Below are positions 53,500 to 62,108 of a DNA stretch of 64,000 nt, one piece after another. The position numbers and the translations under genes were made by a program. The DNA lies in assembly GCA_900545135.1 (NCBI GenBank), contig UQXL01000003.1, forward strand, positions 1-64,000. The letters run 5' to 3'. The notes beneath the pieces were generated by a model that did no database searches, was not told the origin of the DNA, and saw only the letters and a program-made list of their open reading frames with translations. Every line of letters begins with the position of its first letter. Within the stretch, counting starts at the first letter, position 1. The stretch is from an uncultured Eubacteriales bacterium (GTDB lineage: Bacteria > Bacillota > Clostridia > Peptostreptococcales > Anaerovoracaceae).

Positions 53500-54198
53500 C
53501 TATTTTTTTGAATAATCTCTTGCTCCGAAAATAAGCGTTCCTACGCGGATCAGGTTGGAGCCTGCTTCTATGGCAACCTGAAAATCGTTTGACATTCCCA
53601 TGGAAAGATATTTAAAATCAAGTCTTTCATGCTGTATGCCACCGTATTCGTCATACTGCTTTTTTACTTCTTCAAAGTAAATCCTGGCGTCTTCAGGGTT
53701 TTCCTCAAAAGGAGCTATGCACATGAGACCCCTTATCCTCACATGAGGACATGTGTCCAGTATGTCCTTTATCAGTTGGCCGGTTTCTTCTGTGGTGATG
53801 CCGAACTTGCTTTCCTCCATCGCGGAATTCACCTGAATCAGAATGTCCATGACCAGCCCGTGCTGCTCTGCACGCTTGTTTATCTCCTGCGCCAGCTTAA
53901 GGGAATCCACCGAATGGATCATAGACACCTTGTCTATGATGTATTTGACCTTATTGGTCTGCAGGTGGCCTATAAGGTGCCAGCGCACAGGTTTTACGTG
54001 ATCAAACTTGTCCATTATTTCCTGGACTTTATTTTCGCCTATATCTGTAATGCCGCAGTCTATAGCCTCGTTTATTTCTTCAGCGGTATGAAGCTTTGTA
54101 ACTGCCACCAAAAGTACGTCTTCTCCCGGACGGCCCGACTTTTTCGCGGCTTCGTCTTTCATTGCAATGACGTGCTTGATGTTTTCTCCGATTGACAT
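53500..54198 (-). CDS. yggS: YggS-family PLP homeostasis protein
   Basis: A 232-residue PLP-binding protein of alanine-racemase-N fold. It has the PLP lysine in LLVAVTKLHT (about residue 35), GENKVQEIMDKFDHV, WHLIGHLQTNKVKYI, and the phosphate-binding SMGMSNDFQVAIEAGSNLIRVGT. It buffers PLP and affects amino acid metabolism. It is placed directly before sepF, as commonly seen. Confidence 0.95.
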   Translation of the reverse strand: MSIGENIKHVIAMKDEAAKKSGRPGEDVLLVAVTKLHTAEEINEAIDCGITDIGENKVQEIMDKFDHVKPVRWHLIGHLQTNKVKYIIDKVSMIHSVDSLKLAQEINKRAEQHGLVMDILIQVNSAMEESKFGITTEETGQLIKDILDTCPHVRIRGLMCIAPFEENPEDARIYFEEVKKQYDEYGGIQHERLDFKYLSMGMSNDFQVAIEAGSNLIRVGTLIFGARDYSKK

Positions 54199-54214
54199 TT
54201 TATCACCTCTCCAA

Positions 54215-55138
54215 TTATTTTCCCTGTTTTAAAACCTCATCGTAGCTTTCTACGGTTTCAACATATTGGCCTTCGCTGTCATAGTAGTAATTCTTCTCGA
54301 CCACTGTCTTTCCCTCGTAGGAAGAAAGAATGCTTACATGCGTAAACACAGCTTTTCCAAGTTTGTTTATCACATACACGCCCTTGACTCCGTCTTCCTC
54401 AACGATGCTGTCTGTTTCGAGAATTATGCCGCTGTAGCTGGATGTTATAAGACGGCAGTCTTTGACCCTGTATCTGTCAAAATCTTCATACGACCTGTTG
54501 CAGGAAAGCACCAGCTGATACTTTTCTCCCTGTTTGGTCTTGGAATAGACGCTCATGCTGACGGCTTCCTTGCCATCGAATGCAGCTTTAACCGTATATC
54601 CGGATTCAAACCGTTCTGCTTCTTCCTCGCTCAGCCAGCATACTAAAAACCACCTGCTGTTGTCTACTATTTTAAATATTGCGTCTCCCGTCTCTGCGTT
54701 CTGCGAAACAGCTTCTTTTTCAGTGTTTTCTCCGGCTTGATATTCTTCAATGAATGATTCCTTGAGGCTGGTGATATTTTCTGAGGTAAGCTTGCTTTCA
54801 TATCCGTCGTAATAGTAGCTTACTATTCCTCTTAAATCCGTATATTGTTCATGCCCGCCCACTGAAGCGATAAGACTTCCCGAGCGCACCAGCTGTCCGG
54901 CGTCCTGTTTTCTCTCCACCTGACCGCCTACGCTGGCTTTGAACACCTTTTCATCTCTGACGATGACGCACCTGGCTTCCTGGACGGTTTCCAGAGTGCC
55001 GTATTCAGCCGTGTATGTCTGAGTAAAAATGTCTGTCACTTTGGGCACTATGTATATTATCGCATATAATACGGCGAAAATTACAAGAAACAGGATTACC
55101 GCCGATTTTGTCTGTAATTTTATCCTAGTTTTTTTCAT
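54215..55138 (-). CDS. HlyD-like membrane-anchored protein of the division cluster
   Basis: A 307-residue protein with one N-terminal membrane helix (AVILFLVIFAVLYAIIYIV) and an extracytoplasmic biotinyl-lipoyl-like hairpin (TVQEARCVIVRDEKVFKASVGG, QLVRSGSLIASVGG), as in HlyD-type adaptor proteins. No ABC transporter or RND partner is next to it; this gene recurs just before yggS-sepF in Clostridia, so a role in envelope or division is more likely than efflux. The start has a weak ribosome binding site. Confidence 0.8.
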   Translation of the reverse strand: MKKTRIKLQTKSAVILFLVIFAVLYAIIYIVPKVTDIFTQTYTAEYGTLETVQEARCVIVRDEKVFKASVGGQVERKQDAGQLVRSGSLIASVGGHEQYTDLRGIVSYYYDGYESKLTSENITSLKESFIEEYQAGENTEKEAVSQNAETGDAIFKIVDNSRWFLVCWLSEEEAERFESGYTVKAAFDGKEAVSMSVYSKTKQGEKYQLVLSCNRSYEDFDRYRVKDCRLITSSYSGIILETDSIVEEDGVKGVYVINKLGKAVFTHVSILSSYEGKTVVEKNYYYDSEGQYVETVESYDEVLKQGK

Positions 55139-55189
55139 AATTTACCCTTCGTATTATTTTACCACGAAATATTGTGTATTACAACATTT

Positions 55190-55933
55190 CTAAAGGGGTT
55201 TTGACACAACCTTTTCCAAGATTTTTTTCTCATCTTTGGAAAGTTCTTTCTCTTTTTCCAGATAAGCGCTGAACAGGTCGGGGCGCCGTGCTTTTGTAAG
55301 GCTGAGAGCATTTTCGTACTGCCAAAGACGTATCATTTTATGGTTTCCGCTTGTCAGCACTTCGGGCACATCCATGCCTGCAAACTGCCTCGGCTTTGTA
55401 TACTGATCACATTCGAGAAGCCCAGAATATATGGACTCGTCCGCCACTGATTCTCTGCTTCCGAGGACATCCGGAATGAATCTCGCCACGGCGTCTATCA
55501 GCACCATGGCGGGAAGTTCTCCTCCTGTGAGGATATAGTCTCCTATTGAAATTTCCTCCATTTCCCAATAGTCCAGCACTCTCTGGTCTATCCCCTCATA
55601 ATGGCCGCAGAGAAGAACTAATTCTTCTTCTTTGGCAAGTTCTTTGATGGTTTCCATATCCAGCACTTTGCCGCGCGGAGACATGTAGATGAGGCGTTTC
55701 CCGCGGGCTTCCACTGATTTAAGAGCATCGAAAACAGGCTGGGCAAGCATGACCATTCCCGGACCGCCGCCGAAAGGCGTGTCGTCGGCCTTGTTGTGCT
55801 TGTCCTTGCTGAAATCCCTTATATTTATTAAATTGATGTCCAGTATCCCTTTGTCTCCAGCTCTGCCGAGTATGCTGCTTTCGGTCACGGCGCTGAACAT
55901 TTCGGGAAATAGAGTAAGTATATCTATTTTCAT
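55190..55933 (-). CDS. trmD: tRNA (guanine-N1)-methyltransferase
   Basis: TrmD methylates G37 of tRNAs with SAM. The 247-residue SPOUT protein has the N-terminal MKIDILTLFPEMF, YMSPRGKVLD, LCGHYEGIDQRV and the knot region SIGDYILTGGELPAMVLIDAV. It is the last gene of the ylxM-ffh-rpsP-khpA-rimM-trmD operon. The 119-bp gap to rimM (55934-56052) shows no gene. Confidence 0.97.
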   Translation of the reverse strand: MKIDILTLFPEMFSAVTESSILGRAGDKGILDINLINIRDFSKDKHNKADDTPFGGGPGMVMLAQPVFDALKSVEARGKRLIYMSPRGKVLDMETIKELAKEEELVLLCGHYEGIDQRVLDYWEMEEISIGDYILTGGELPAMVLIDAVARFIPDVLGSRESVADESIYSGLLECDQYTKPRQFAGMDVPEVLTSGNHKMIRLWQYENALSLTKARRPDLFSAYLEKEKELSKDEKKILEKVVSKPL

Positions 55934-56052
55934 ATTTTTTCTCCAGATCGGCTGACGGTATGGGCGCAGGCTGCTTTCATAGCTCAGCGGCAGGCGGCCA
56001 TGCCCGGGCGCCTCACTCTCAGCCTGTGATCCCAGTCATACAATAACGCAGG

Positions 56053-56553
56053 TCAGTCGATGAGCCCTGGTATCAGACTCACTTTGATGACTTTTTCGCT
56101 GACGTCCACTGAGCGGATAAACTGTCCGACGGCAGGTATCAGAGCCTGTCCGCCTTTTTCCAGCTCGATCTGATATATGTCCTGAGCTGAATTCTGTATC
56201 AAATCGCTGACGACGCCGATGAGCCTACCGTTTTCTGCGTCGAAAACACGGCAGCCTATCAAGTCTCTTATATAAAAGGTATCTTCTGGAAGTTCCGCGA
56301 GGTCGTCTTCTGTTATATAGACGTCTTTTTCTTTCAGCGCTTCGGCTTTGTTACGATCGTCTATGCTCTTGAATTTAACGATGACCATGTTCTTCTGATA
56401 CCTGACGTTTTCAATTTCAAGTTCCATGTCTCCGTCAATCAGCAACCTCGAAAGTTCTTCAAAGCGTTCTTTGCAGTCGGAATAACTGTATATCTTTACT
56501 TCTCCCCTCAAAGCTACTGCGTTGACTATTTTACCAACTTTGATTTTCTCCAT
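56053..56553 (-). CDS. rimM: 16S rRNA processing protein RimM
   Basis: A 166-residue RimM with an N-terminal beta barrel (KVGKIVNAVALRGEVKIYSYSD) and a C-terminal PRC barrel (DLIGCRVFDAENGRLIGVVSDL, QALIPAVGQFIRSVDV). It assists 30S head maturation with S19. It lies between khpA and trmD. Confidence 0.95.
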   Translation of the reverse strand: MEKIKVGKIVNAVALRGEVKIYSYSDCKERFEELSRLLIDGDMELEIENVRYQKNMVIVKFKSIDDRNKAEALKEKDVYITEDDLAELPEDTFYIRDLIGCRVFDAENGRLIGVVSDLIQNSAQDIYQIELEKGGQALIPAVGQFIRSVDVSEKVIKVSLIPGLID

Positions 56554-56605
56554 GTTTCATTTCCTTAGTTTTGTATTACTGTCTGGCGATCCGGCAGATT
56601 CCGGG

Positions 56606-56680
56606 CCGCAGCGGTTTGGTTGTTGTCCGGACCTGGTGGTTTGATTGGAGTCCGAACCTGGTGGTTTGATTGGAGTCTGA
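56606..56680. repeat. Tandem 25-bp repeat between khpA and rimM
   Basis: ACCTGGTGGTTTGATTGGAG begins identical 25-bp units at 56631 and 56656 (ending TCCGA/TCTGA), preceded by a diverged partial unit from about 56606. It is transcribed within the operon, in the 209-bp gap 56554-56762. Confidence 0.85.
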
Positions 56681-56762
56681 ACTCCAATATCTCAAATGCT
56701 TTTTTAATAGTATAGGCACATAAATACCGTGAGTAAATATGTGCCCATTCTTTTGTAAAAAA

Positions 56763-56996
56763 TTATTCTTTTACAATTTCTACTGTCACCTTTTTGTTTT
56801 CTCTGGCGGCCGCGGCATTGACAACGGTACGAAGAGCTTTGGCGATTCTGCCTTGTTTGCCGATGACTTTTCCCATGTCATCTGAATCCACCCGCAGTTT
56901 GATGATCGTTCCCTGCCTTCCGCTGGTTTCCGTCACGATAACGCCGCTCGGATTGTCCACAAGCGACTTGGCGATTCCTTCAACCAATTTAGTCAT
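56763..56996 (-). CDS. khpA: KH-domain RNA-binding protein KhpA
   Basis: A 77-residue single KH domain with the RNA-binding loop MGKVIGKQGRIAKALRTVVNAAA (GxxG is GKQG). KhpA works with KhpB/Jag in sRNA and envelope regulation. Its place between rpsP and rimM is standard. Confidence 0.95.
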   Translation of the reverse strand: MTKLVEGIAKSLVDNPSGVIVTETSGRQGTIIKLRVDSDDMGKVIGKQGRIAKALRTVVNAAAARENKKVTVEIVKE

Positions 56997-57015
56997 TAGT
57001 TCTCACCGCTTTCTC

Positions 57016-57258
57016 CTACTGCAAAATTCCGGATTTCTTGAATAAAGACTTTACGGTGTCAGTAGGCTGCGCACCGTTGGCAAGCCATTTCTTTGCCAGT
57101 TCTTCGTTGATTTTGATTTCCTTTGGCTCTTTCATAGGATCATAATAGCCTACTTCTTCGATAAATCTTCCGTCTCTAGGAGCTCTTACGTCTGCTACAA
57201 CGATTCTGTAGAAAGGTTTCTTGTGTGCGCCCATTCTCTTTAATCTAATCTTTACCAT
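57016..57258 (-). CDS. rpsP: 30S ribosomal protein S16
   Basis: The 80-residue S16 starts [41 protein letters not shown], the full family signature in the usual place. It lies between ffh and khpA. Confidence 0.98.
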   Translation of the reverse strand: MVKIRLKRMGAHKKPFYRIVVADVRAPRDGRFIEEVGYYDPMKEPKEIKINEELAKKWLANGAQPTDTVKSLFKKSGILQ

Positions 57259-57268
57259 TTTTTCCTCC

Positions 57269-58609
57269 TTAAAATAGTCCTCTGAATCTTTTATTTTTTT
57301 TCATAAAGCCTGGGTTGCTGAACTGTTTCATAAGTTTTTTCGCATCCTCATACTTCTTTATCAAACTGTTTATCTTGCTCACAGGCTGTCCGCAGCCGGC
57401 AGCGATGCGCTTTCTCCTGCTGGCGTTAAGCACCTGAGGATTTCTCCGCTCTTCCGGCGTCATGGAGTAAATTATCGCTTCCATCTGGCGGAACTCCTGC
57501 TCGCTCTTTTCTATGTCGCTGTCGCTGACATTCTTGTTTTTCATTCCCGGCATCATATCCAGCATTTTGCCGATACCGCCCATCTTTTTGACTTGACCCA
57601 GCTGTTCGAGAAAGTCTTCCAGCGTGAATTCATTCTTGCGCAGCTTTTTCTCCAGCTTGGCAGCCTGCTCTTCATCAAAGCTTTCCTGAGCTTTTTCTAT
57701 CAATGAAAGCATGTCTCCCATTCCCAGGATCCTGCTTGCCATTCTTTCGGGGTGGAAAGGCTCAAGGGCGTCGAATTTTTCGCCCACACCCATGAATTTT
57801 ACGGGTTTGCCGGTCACCTTCTTGGCGGAAAGGGCTGCGCCTCCCCTGGAATCGCCGTCCATCTTTGTCATGATGATTCCGTCTATTCCAAGTTTATCGT
57901 TGAATCCCTCCGCGGCGTTGACGGCGTCCTGACCTGTCAGCGCGTCTACTACCAGAAGTATCTCATGGGGCTTTACGGCTTTTTTGACTCTTGCCAGCTC
58001 CTCCATCAGCTCTTCGTCTATCTGCAGCCGTCCCGCAGTATCTATGATGAGCACGTTGAAGCCTTTTTTCTCAGCCTCTTTTCTTGCAGCCAAGGCTATA
58101 TCCTCGGCTTTTCGGTTATCTCTGTCTGTGTACACAGGCACGTCGACGGATTTTCCCACTACTTCAAGCTGGTCTATGGCCGCCGGCCTATATATATCGC
58201 AGGCGCAAAGCATTGGCTTTTTGCCGTTCTTCTTCAGATAATTGGCAAGCTTGCCGCATGACGTGGTCTTACCTGTACCCTGAAGTCCCACCATCATCAG
58301 CACGGTGAAACCGCTGGGCGAATAAGTCAGCTTGCTTCCTGTACCTCCCATCAGTTCGGTGAGCTGCTCGTTTACGATCTTGATCACCTGCTGTCCCGGG
58401 GTAAGGCTCTGCAGTACTTCCTGGCCGAGGCATTTTTCTTTTACATCAGCCACAAATTCCTTGACGACTTTAAAGTTGACGTCGGCTTCCAGCAGCGCCA
58501 GCTTGACTTCCCTCATGGCCTCATTGATATCGGCCTCGGAAAGCACGCCTTTGCCTTTCAACTTTTTAAACGTATTCTGGAGTTTTTCCGATAATGATTC
58601 GAACGCCAT
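57269..58609 (-). CDS. ffh: Signal recognition particle protein Ffh
   Basis: The SRP54 GTPase targets ribosomes to the membrane. The 446-residue protein has an N domain, the P-loop [15 protein letters not shown] (about residue 108), [30 protein letters not shown], and a Met-rich M domain ([17 protein letters not shown]) ending in the RNA-binding helix region. It starts just after ylxM. Confidence 0.98.
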   Translation of the reverse strand: MAFESLSEKLQNTFKKLKGKGVLSEADINEAMREVKLALLEADVNFKVVKEFVADVKEKCLGQEVLQSLTPGQQVIKIVNEQLTELMGGTGSKLTYSPSGFTVLMMVGLQGTGKTTSCGKLANYLKKNGKKPMLCACDIYRPAAIDQLEVVGKSVDVPVYTDRDNRKAEDIALAARKEAEKKGFNVLIIDTAGRLQIDEELMEELARVKKAVKPHEILLVVDALTGQDAVNAAEGFNDKLGIDGIIMTKMDGDSRGGAALSAKKVTGKPVKFMGVGEKFDALEPFHPERMASRILGMGDMLSLIEKAQESFDEEQAAKLEKKLRKNEFTLEDFLEQLGQVKKMGGIGKMLDMMPGMKNKNVSDSDIEKSEQEFRQMEAIIYSMTPEERRNPQVLNASRRKRIAAGCGQPVSKINSLIKKYEDAKKLMKQFSNPGFMKKNKRFRGLF

Positions 58610-58611
58610 AT

Positions 58612-58965
58612 CTATTCCTCCAAGTCTTTGATTATCGCTTTTATGTTTTCGAGGCGCCCAAGCGGCCGTTTGGCTCGCAGTTCCTCTTCCAGCAAGGCGA
58701 TTTCTTCTCCGATCAGAGCCAGCGCTCTCTCGGTCTTTAAAAATTTATCCATAAGCTTAAGCTTATCTTCATATTCTTCAAGCGCCTGCTCGGCTTTTTT
58801 CAGCGTGTCGTGAACTGCCTGCCGTGAAATTCCAAACTCCTGTCCTATCTCGGAAAGCGAAAGATTTTCTTCGTGATAAAGCGCCATCACCTGCCTCTGC
58901 TTTTCCGTCAGCAGAGCTCCGTAGAAATCGTATAACAGGCTTGCTTTAGTTATATCGTCTACCAT
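58612..58965 (-). CDS. ylxM: YlxM-family helix-turn-helix protein
   Basis: A 117-residue sigma-70-region-4-like protein (LTEKQRQVMALYHEENLSLSEIGQEFGISRQAVHDTLKKAEQALEEYE region, residues about 18-60), which modulates SRP in related bacteria. First gene of the operon, two bases before ffh. The consensus promoter is at 59111-59139. Confidence 0.95.
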   Translation of the reverse strand: MVDDITKASLLYDFYGALLTEKQRQVMALYHEENLSLSEIGQEFGISRQAVHDTLKKAEQALEEYEDKLKLMDKFLKTERALALIGEEIALLEEELRAKRPLGRLENIKAIIKDLEE

Positions 58966-59110
58966 GACTGCTCCTTTATCCGCTTTCAGGGTTTGTCTGC
59001 TGCTGTGCTGTCTCTGCGCTTAGGATTTCTTTGCGTACCTTCGTATGTCTCCATGTATCTGCACGCTGCCTATGCGCGGCTGTTAAGCAATTCAGCTTGA
59101 CACGTTGACT

Positions 59111-59139
59111 AGTCTACCATAGTTCAAGATGCCTGTCAA
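59111..59139 (-). promoter_or_regulatory. Promoter of the ylxM-ffh-rpsP-khpA-rimM-trmD operon
   Basis: TTGACA (59139-59134), 17-bp spacer, TAGACT (59116-59111) on the minus strand; leader about 140 nt. The stretch 59140-59330 shows nothing else. Confidence 0.85.
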
Positions 59140-59340
59140 GCTTTTTTGCTTGAAAGATGTTGAGATTCTTGCTTGAAATGTCTTGAAAGCTATGAATGGT
59201 TTTGAGAGGACTGCAGCTTTTAATATTAGGAGCTGAAACTCGCAGCATGAAAAGATTCAGTATAGACATTCTCAAAGAAACAGAAGATGCAGTGATCTCG
59301 TAAAACATGAATACGGGTTCTCAAGTCCCGTTCTCATTGA

Positions 59341-59369
59341 TTGACATTTATTTTGATATGTGGTATATA
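59341..59369 (+). promoter_or_regulatory. Promoter of the putative antitoxin RNA
   Basis: TTGACA (59341-59346), 17-bp spacer, TATATA (59364-59369) on the plus strand, reading toward the small toxin gene from its 3' side. Confidence 0.7.
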
Positions 59370-59375
59370 TTAAGT

Positions 59376-59466
59376 AGTAAAGGGTTACCGCTTTTGGAAT
59401 GGCGGTTTGATCCTAAAATAGTTTGTAGGAAAACCGTCAAACATTTAGTTTGGCGGTTTTGCGTTA
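59376..59466 (+). ncRNA. Putative antisense antitoxin RNA of a type I module
   Basis: A short plus-strand RNA of about 90 nt is predicted from the promoter at 59341 to the hairpin AAAACCGTCAAAC / GTTTGGCGGTTTT (59430-59460). An internal hairpin ACCGC...GCGGT lies at about 59388-59406. It overlaps the 3' end and terminator of the convergent toxin mRNA, as in Fst/par-type modules. Boundaries are inferred. Confidence 0.55.
59430..59460. terminator. Bidirectional terminator shared by toxin mRNA and antisense RNA
   Basis: A 13-bp stem with one G-U position and a 5-nt loop, flanked by A4 and T4, usable from both directions. Confidence 0.75.
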
Positions 59467-59544
59467 TTTATGCTCTCTGTAGAGAGCAATAACGGCTGTA
59501 AGCAATATCAATAACTGAATCAAATCAGTCAAAGTTGTGTACAT
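59464..59544 (-). CDS. Small hydrophobic type I toxin-like peptide (26 aa)
   Basis: An ATG at 59544, behind the strong GGAGGGAGGTGG, opens a 26-codon frame. The product begins MYTTLTDLIQLL, continues with a hydrophobic helix (LILLTAVIALY) and ends in charged REHK. This fits holin-like/Fst-like type I toxins of Firmicutes. It has its own strong promoter, a structured leader of about 125 nt, and a convergent short RNA sharing its terminator. It lies next to a phage-like amidase, so a holin-like lysis role is an alternative. Confidence 0.65.
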   Translation of the reverse strand: MYTTLTDLIQLLILLTAVIALYREHK

Positions 59545-59677
59545 AAGCCCCACCTCCCTCCCTGGGAAGTGACCAAACCGCCAAGCGGCAACCCTTGGTG
59601 CAAAACCCTCTTCCGAGGGTAATTACCTTGGTTATATTGCGCTTTGATTTTTCTTCGCTAATATGTTTTCGCCATCT

Positions 59678-59706
59678 ATTATACATCACTCGTATGTATA
59701 TGTAAA
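59678..59706 (-). promoter_or_regulatory. Promoter of the small toxin mRNA
   Basis: TTTACA (59706-59701), 17-bp spacer, TATAAT (59683-59678) on the minus strand. The leader that follows has hairpins ACCCTCGGAAGAGGGT and ACCAA...TTGGT that may control translation. The interval 59707-59834 shows nothing else. Confidence 0.75.
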
Positions 59707-59834
59707 TATTTTAAAGTAAGAATTTTACATATACTTTCCGAACGCTAAATGGTGCTATGACAGATTTATTAAAATTAAGACCATAACGTAAAAAATAGCT
59801 GCAATACGGATGAACCGTATTGCAGCTTAGCATT

Positions 59835-60659
59835 TTAAATTCTGTCTTTGTCTATCCAGCCGGTGACCTGGCCGGTAACTCCCACCCTCGATTTGAGATT
59901 GGTTATCCTCATTCTATTTTTAACAACCACACCGTCCCAGAGATAATAAGTTCCGGTAACGTGGGTAGAAGGTACTTTGCTGGTAGACGCAGCGTAAAGA
60001 GGTGCGGCTGCCAGTTTAACCGCGGCACCCTTGGAATAGTCCTTACCTGTCGGCTTCACCGTTGATGATGAACTGCCGGAGCCTGACGAACTTCCTCCTG
60101 AAGAGCTTGCGCTTCCTTCTTCTTTAAATTTAACACCGAAGTAATTGCATATACCCTTAGCCAGAGCCTTTCCCACCATCTCGGGATTGTGGATAAATTC
60201 GTCGCAGTCTTTCTGATTGGTGTGGAAACCAAGTTCGCAGTACATCGACTTGGCCGACGGCGCATTTATCTCATAGAGGTCAGTACGCTTTGCGAACTTC
60301 GCTTTCAGTTTTCCCGGGTAAACCTCTTCTACATAAGGCGCTACGGCGTTGAAAATCTTACGGTAAGCATCATTGTCCCTGTAAAACATGAACATCAGAT
60401 ATCTGGCCGATTCGTTGCTGAAAGCGTTGGTGTGGATAGGAACATGAAGCACGGCTTTTTTCGAGTCAGACTCGCTGCACCTTGCTGCCATGCTCTGTGT
60501 CGTCTTTGCTATCACTACGTCAAATCCGTTGTTCTTGAGGTGTCTGGCACATACTTCTGCGATAGGGCGGGTATGCTTATCCTCATAACAACCTGATTTT
60601 TTGCATTTATTGGCGCCCGTGCCGTGATTGGACGGGCTTAGATATATCAGTTTTGCCAT
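59835..60659 (-). CDS. N-acetylmuramoyl-L-alanine amidase (Amidase_3) with C-terminal wall-binding region
   Basis: The 274-residue protein has an Amidase_3 domain in residues 1-180: LIYLSPSNHGTGANKC (zinc His), HVPIHTNAFSNESARYL (zinc His), and CELGFHTNQKDCDEF (catalytic Glu). A Ser/Gly linker (about 187-203) and a C-terminal SH3-like region (residues about 210-274) follow. There is no signal peptide, as in phage endolysins, which need a holin; a small hydrophobic peptide gene lies 290 bp away. No other phage genes are seen. Confidence 0.9.
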   Translation of the reverse strand: MAKLIYLSPSNHGTGANKCKKSGCYEDKHTRPIAEVCARHLKNNGFDVVIAKTTQSMAARCSESDSKKAVLHVPIHTNAFSNESARYLMFMFYRDNDAYRKIFNAVAPYVEEVYPGKLKAKFAKRTDLYEINAPSAKSMYCELGFHTNQKDCDEFIHNPEMVGKALAKGICNYFGVKFKEEGSASSSGGSSSGSGSSSSTVKPTGKDYSKGAAVKLAAAPLYAASTSKVPSTHVTGTYYLWDGVVVKNRMRITNLKSRVGVTGQVTGWIDKDRI

Positions 60660-60719
60660 AATTTCTCCTTTCTGTCTGCGCCTGGCGCGCTTTTACAATA
60701 TATGCTTTATGCTATGTGA

Positions 60720-60772
60720 CTTGTGTGCCGCGAAAAATCCCAAGACATAGCTTGTGTGCCGCGGAAAATCCA
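60720..60772. repeat. Direct repeat, 31-bp period (two copies)
   Basis: CTTGTGTGCCGCGAAAAATCC at 60720 and CTTGTGTGCCGCGGAAAATCC at 60751, upstream of the amidase gene. Confidence 0.75.
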
Positions 60773-60834
60773 GGTCTACAAGACTACTTTGTCCTCCTCT
60801 AGCAATAAGCTACTATGTAAGGAGGCATATTTTC

Positions 60835-60900
60835 ATGGGCGCCGCCGCTTCCCGCCGCAGCTGCCGTCGCAGTAACGGTATGGGAATGAGAACCCCTTGA
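60835..60900 (+). pseudogene. Small Arg-rich reading frame truncated by the IS element
   Basis: ATG at 60835, nine bases after GGAGG, opens a frame rich in Arg and Ser (MGAAASRRSCRRSNGMGMRT) whose stop TGA (60898-60900) coincides with the left end of the IS3-type element. The original 3' end is not recognisable beyond the right end of the element. The identity is unknown. Confidence 0.35.
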
Positions 60901-60961
60901 CGTGTACCCCAAAAAGTAGAGAGGAAAATGTGATAAAATAGAAAAAGAACGGAGGTACACA

Positions 60962-61240
60962 ATGTCAAGTAAGTCCTACAAAAGAGAAATGAAATTGAAA
61001 GTAGCAAAAGAAGCAATCAGGCCTGAAAACACCCATATGGAACACATCATAGCAGAAAAATACGGGATAATGCCATGGACAGTAACGAGGTGGAAAAAGG
61101 AATATCTTGAAGCCGGAGAAGAGGCCTTTAAAAGAAAGCGAAAGAAAAGCGTCAGAGAAATCCAACTGGAAAAAGAAGTCGCAGAACTAAAACAAGAGGT
61201 AGAAATATTAAAAAAGCAGCGGCCTTCCTTGCAAATGTAA
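60962..61240 (+). CDS. IS3 OrfA (helix-turn-helix), frame-disrupted at a poly-A run
   Basis: The 92-residue HTH/leucine-zipper protein (EMKLKVAKEAIRP, EKYGIMPWTVTRWKKEYL, EKEVAELKQEVEILKK) is the DNA-binding OrfA. The usual end AAAFLANVKHE lies in the -1 frame after an A6 run at 61210-61215; as written, translation ends QRPSLQM. Either one A has been lost (A7 expected) or slippage is used. Confidence 0.88.
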   Translation: MSSKSYKREMKLKVAKEAIRPENTHMEHIIAEKYGIMPWTVTRWKKEYLEAGEEAFKRKRKKSVREIQLEKEVAELKQEVEILKKQRPSLQM

Positions 61241-61298
61241 AGCACGAATAAAGTACCAATTCATCTATGAAAACAAAGATGAATTCAGTGTTTGCAAG

Positions 61299-62108
61299 AT
61301 GGCTAAAGTGCTTAAAGTGTCACAGAGCGGATATTACAAGTGGGTAAGCAAAAGCGAAAAGAAAGGTGATAAAGACGAGGCATTAAGGCGACAGATCATA
61401 GACATATTCATAGAATCAAGAGGCAGCTACGGAAGTAAAAAGATCACAAGGAAAGTAAACGAGAAAGCAGAGAAAGCAGTCAATCACAAGAGAGTAGAGC
61501 GAGTGATGAGGGAAAATGGCTTGTTTTCAAAGACGAAGAAGAAGTATATACAAACAACAGATTCAAGGCACAGCGAAGAGATAGCAGAAAACCTTTTAAA
61601 AAGGGACTTTACAGCGAAAGCACCAAACGAGAAGATGGTCAGCGATACAACGGTAGTGCAGACAGAGGAGGGGAATCTATTCGTAGCAGGGATAGTGGAT
61701 TTGTACGGTAGAGTACCGGTAGGAATAGCAATGAGCAAGAGAAAGGACAGAGAGCTTGTAAAAGAAGCCTTAGAAGATATGCTAATCAGAGGCAAAGGAA
61801 GAAAAGGGTGTATAATACATTCAGATAGAGGAAGTACATATGCATCAAAAGAATACCGAGAAATGCTTGAGAAGAACGGACTGATATGCAGTATGAGCAG
61901 AAAAGGAGATTGCTGGGATAACGCGCCAATAGAGAGTTTCTGTGGGAAACTAAAAAGTGAGTGGTTAAAGAAAAAATATGATACAATAGGAGAAGCGGCA
62001 AGGGACATCTACGAATACGTATGGAGCTTTTATCCTAACGAGCGACCACACGAATCCCTTGGATACTTAACTCCATCGGAGTTCTACAGGCAATCAAAAT
62101 CTGTCTAA
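61299..62108 (+). CDS. IS3 OrfB transposase (DDE integrase domain)
   Basis: The 269-residue catalytic part with the rve DDE triad: Asp in VSDTTVV, Asp in IHSDRGSTYAS, and Glu in DNAPIESFCG. The open frame continues upstream (ARIKYQFIYENKDEFSVCK), consistent with production as an OrfAB fusion by frameshift. The ending YLTPSEFYRQSKSV is intact. Confidence 0.93.
   Translation: MAKVLKVSQSGYYKWVSKSEKKGDKDEALRRQIIDIFIESRGSYGSKKITRKVNEKAEKAVNHKRVERVMRENGLFSKTKKKYIQTTDSRHSEEIAENLLKRDFTAKAPNEKMVSDTTVVQTEEGNLFVAGIVDLYGRVPVGIAMSKRKDRELVKEALEDMLIRGKGRKGCIIHSDRGSTYASKEYREMLEKNGLICSMSRKGDCWDNAPIESFCGKLKSEWLKKKYDTIGEAARDIYEYVWSFYPNERPHESLGYLTPSEFYRQSKSV

Noticed and set aside
54215..55138. Efflux-pump adaptor (true HlyD system)
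   Set aside because: No ABC or RND transporter gene is adjacent, and the gene sits in the division cluster.
55934..56052. tRNA-like string ATAGCTCAGCGG between rimM and trmD
   Set aside because: No cloverleaf or acceptor stem can be formed around it.
59114..59308. 64-codon minus-strand frame upstream of ylxM
   Set aside because: It overlaps the strong ylxM promoter and has no ribosome binding site.
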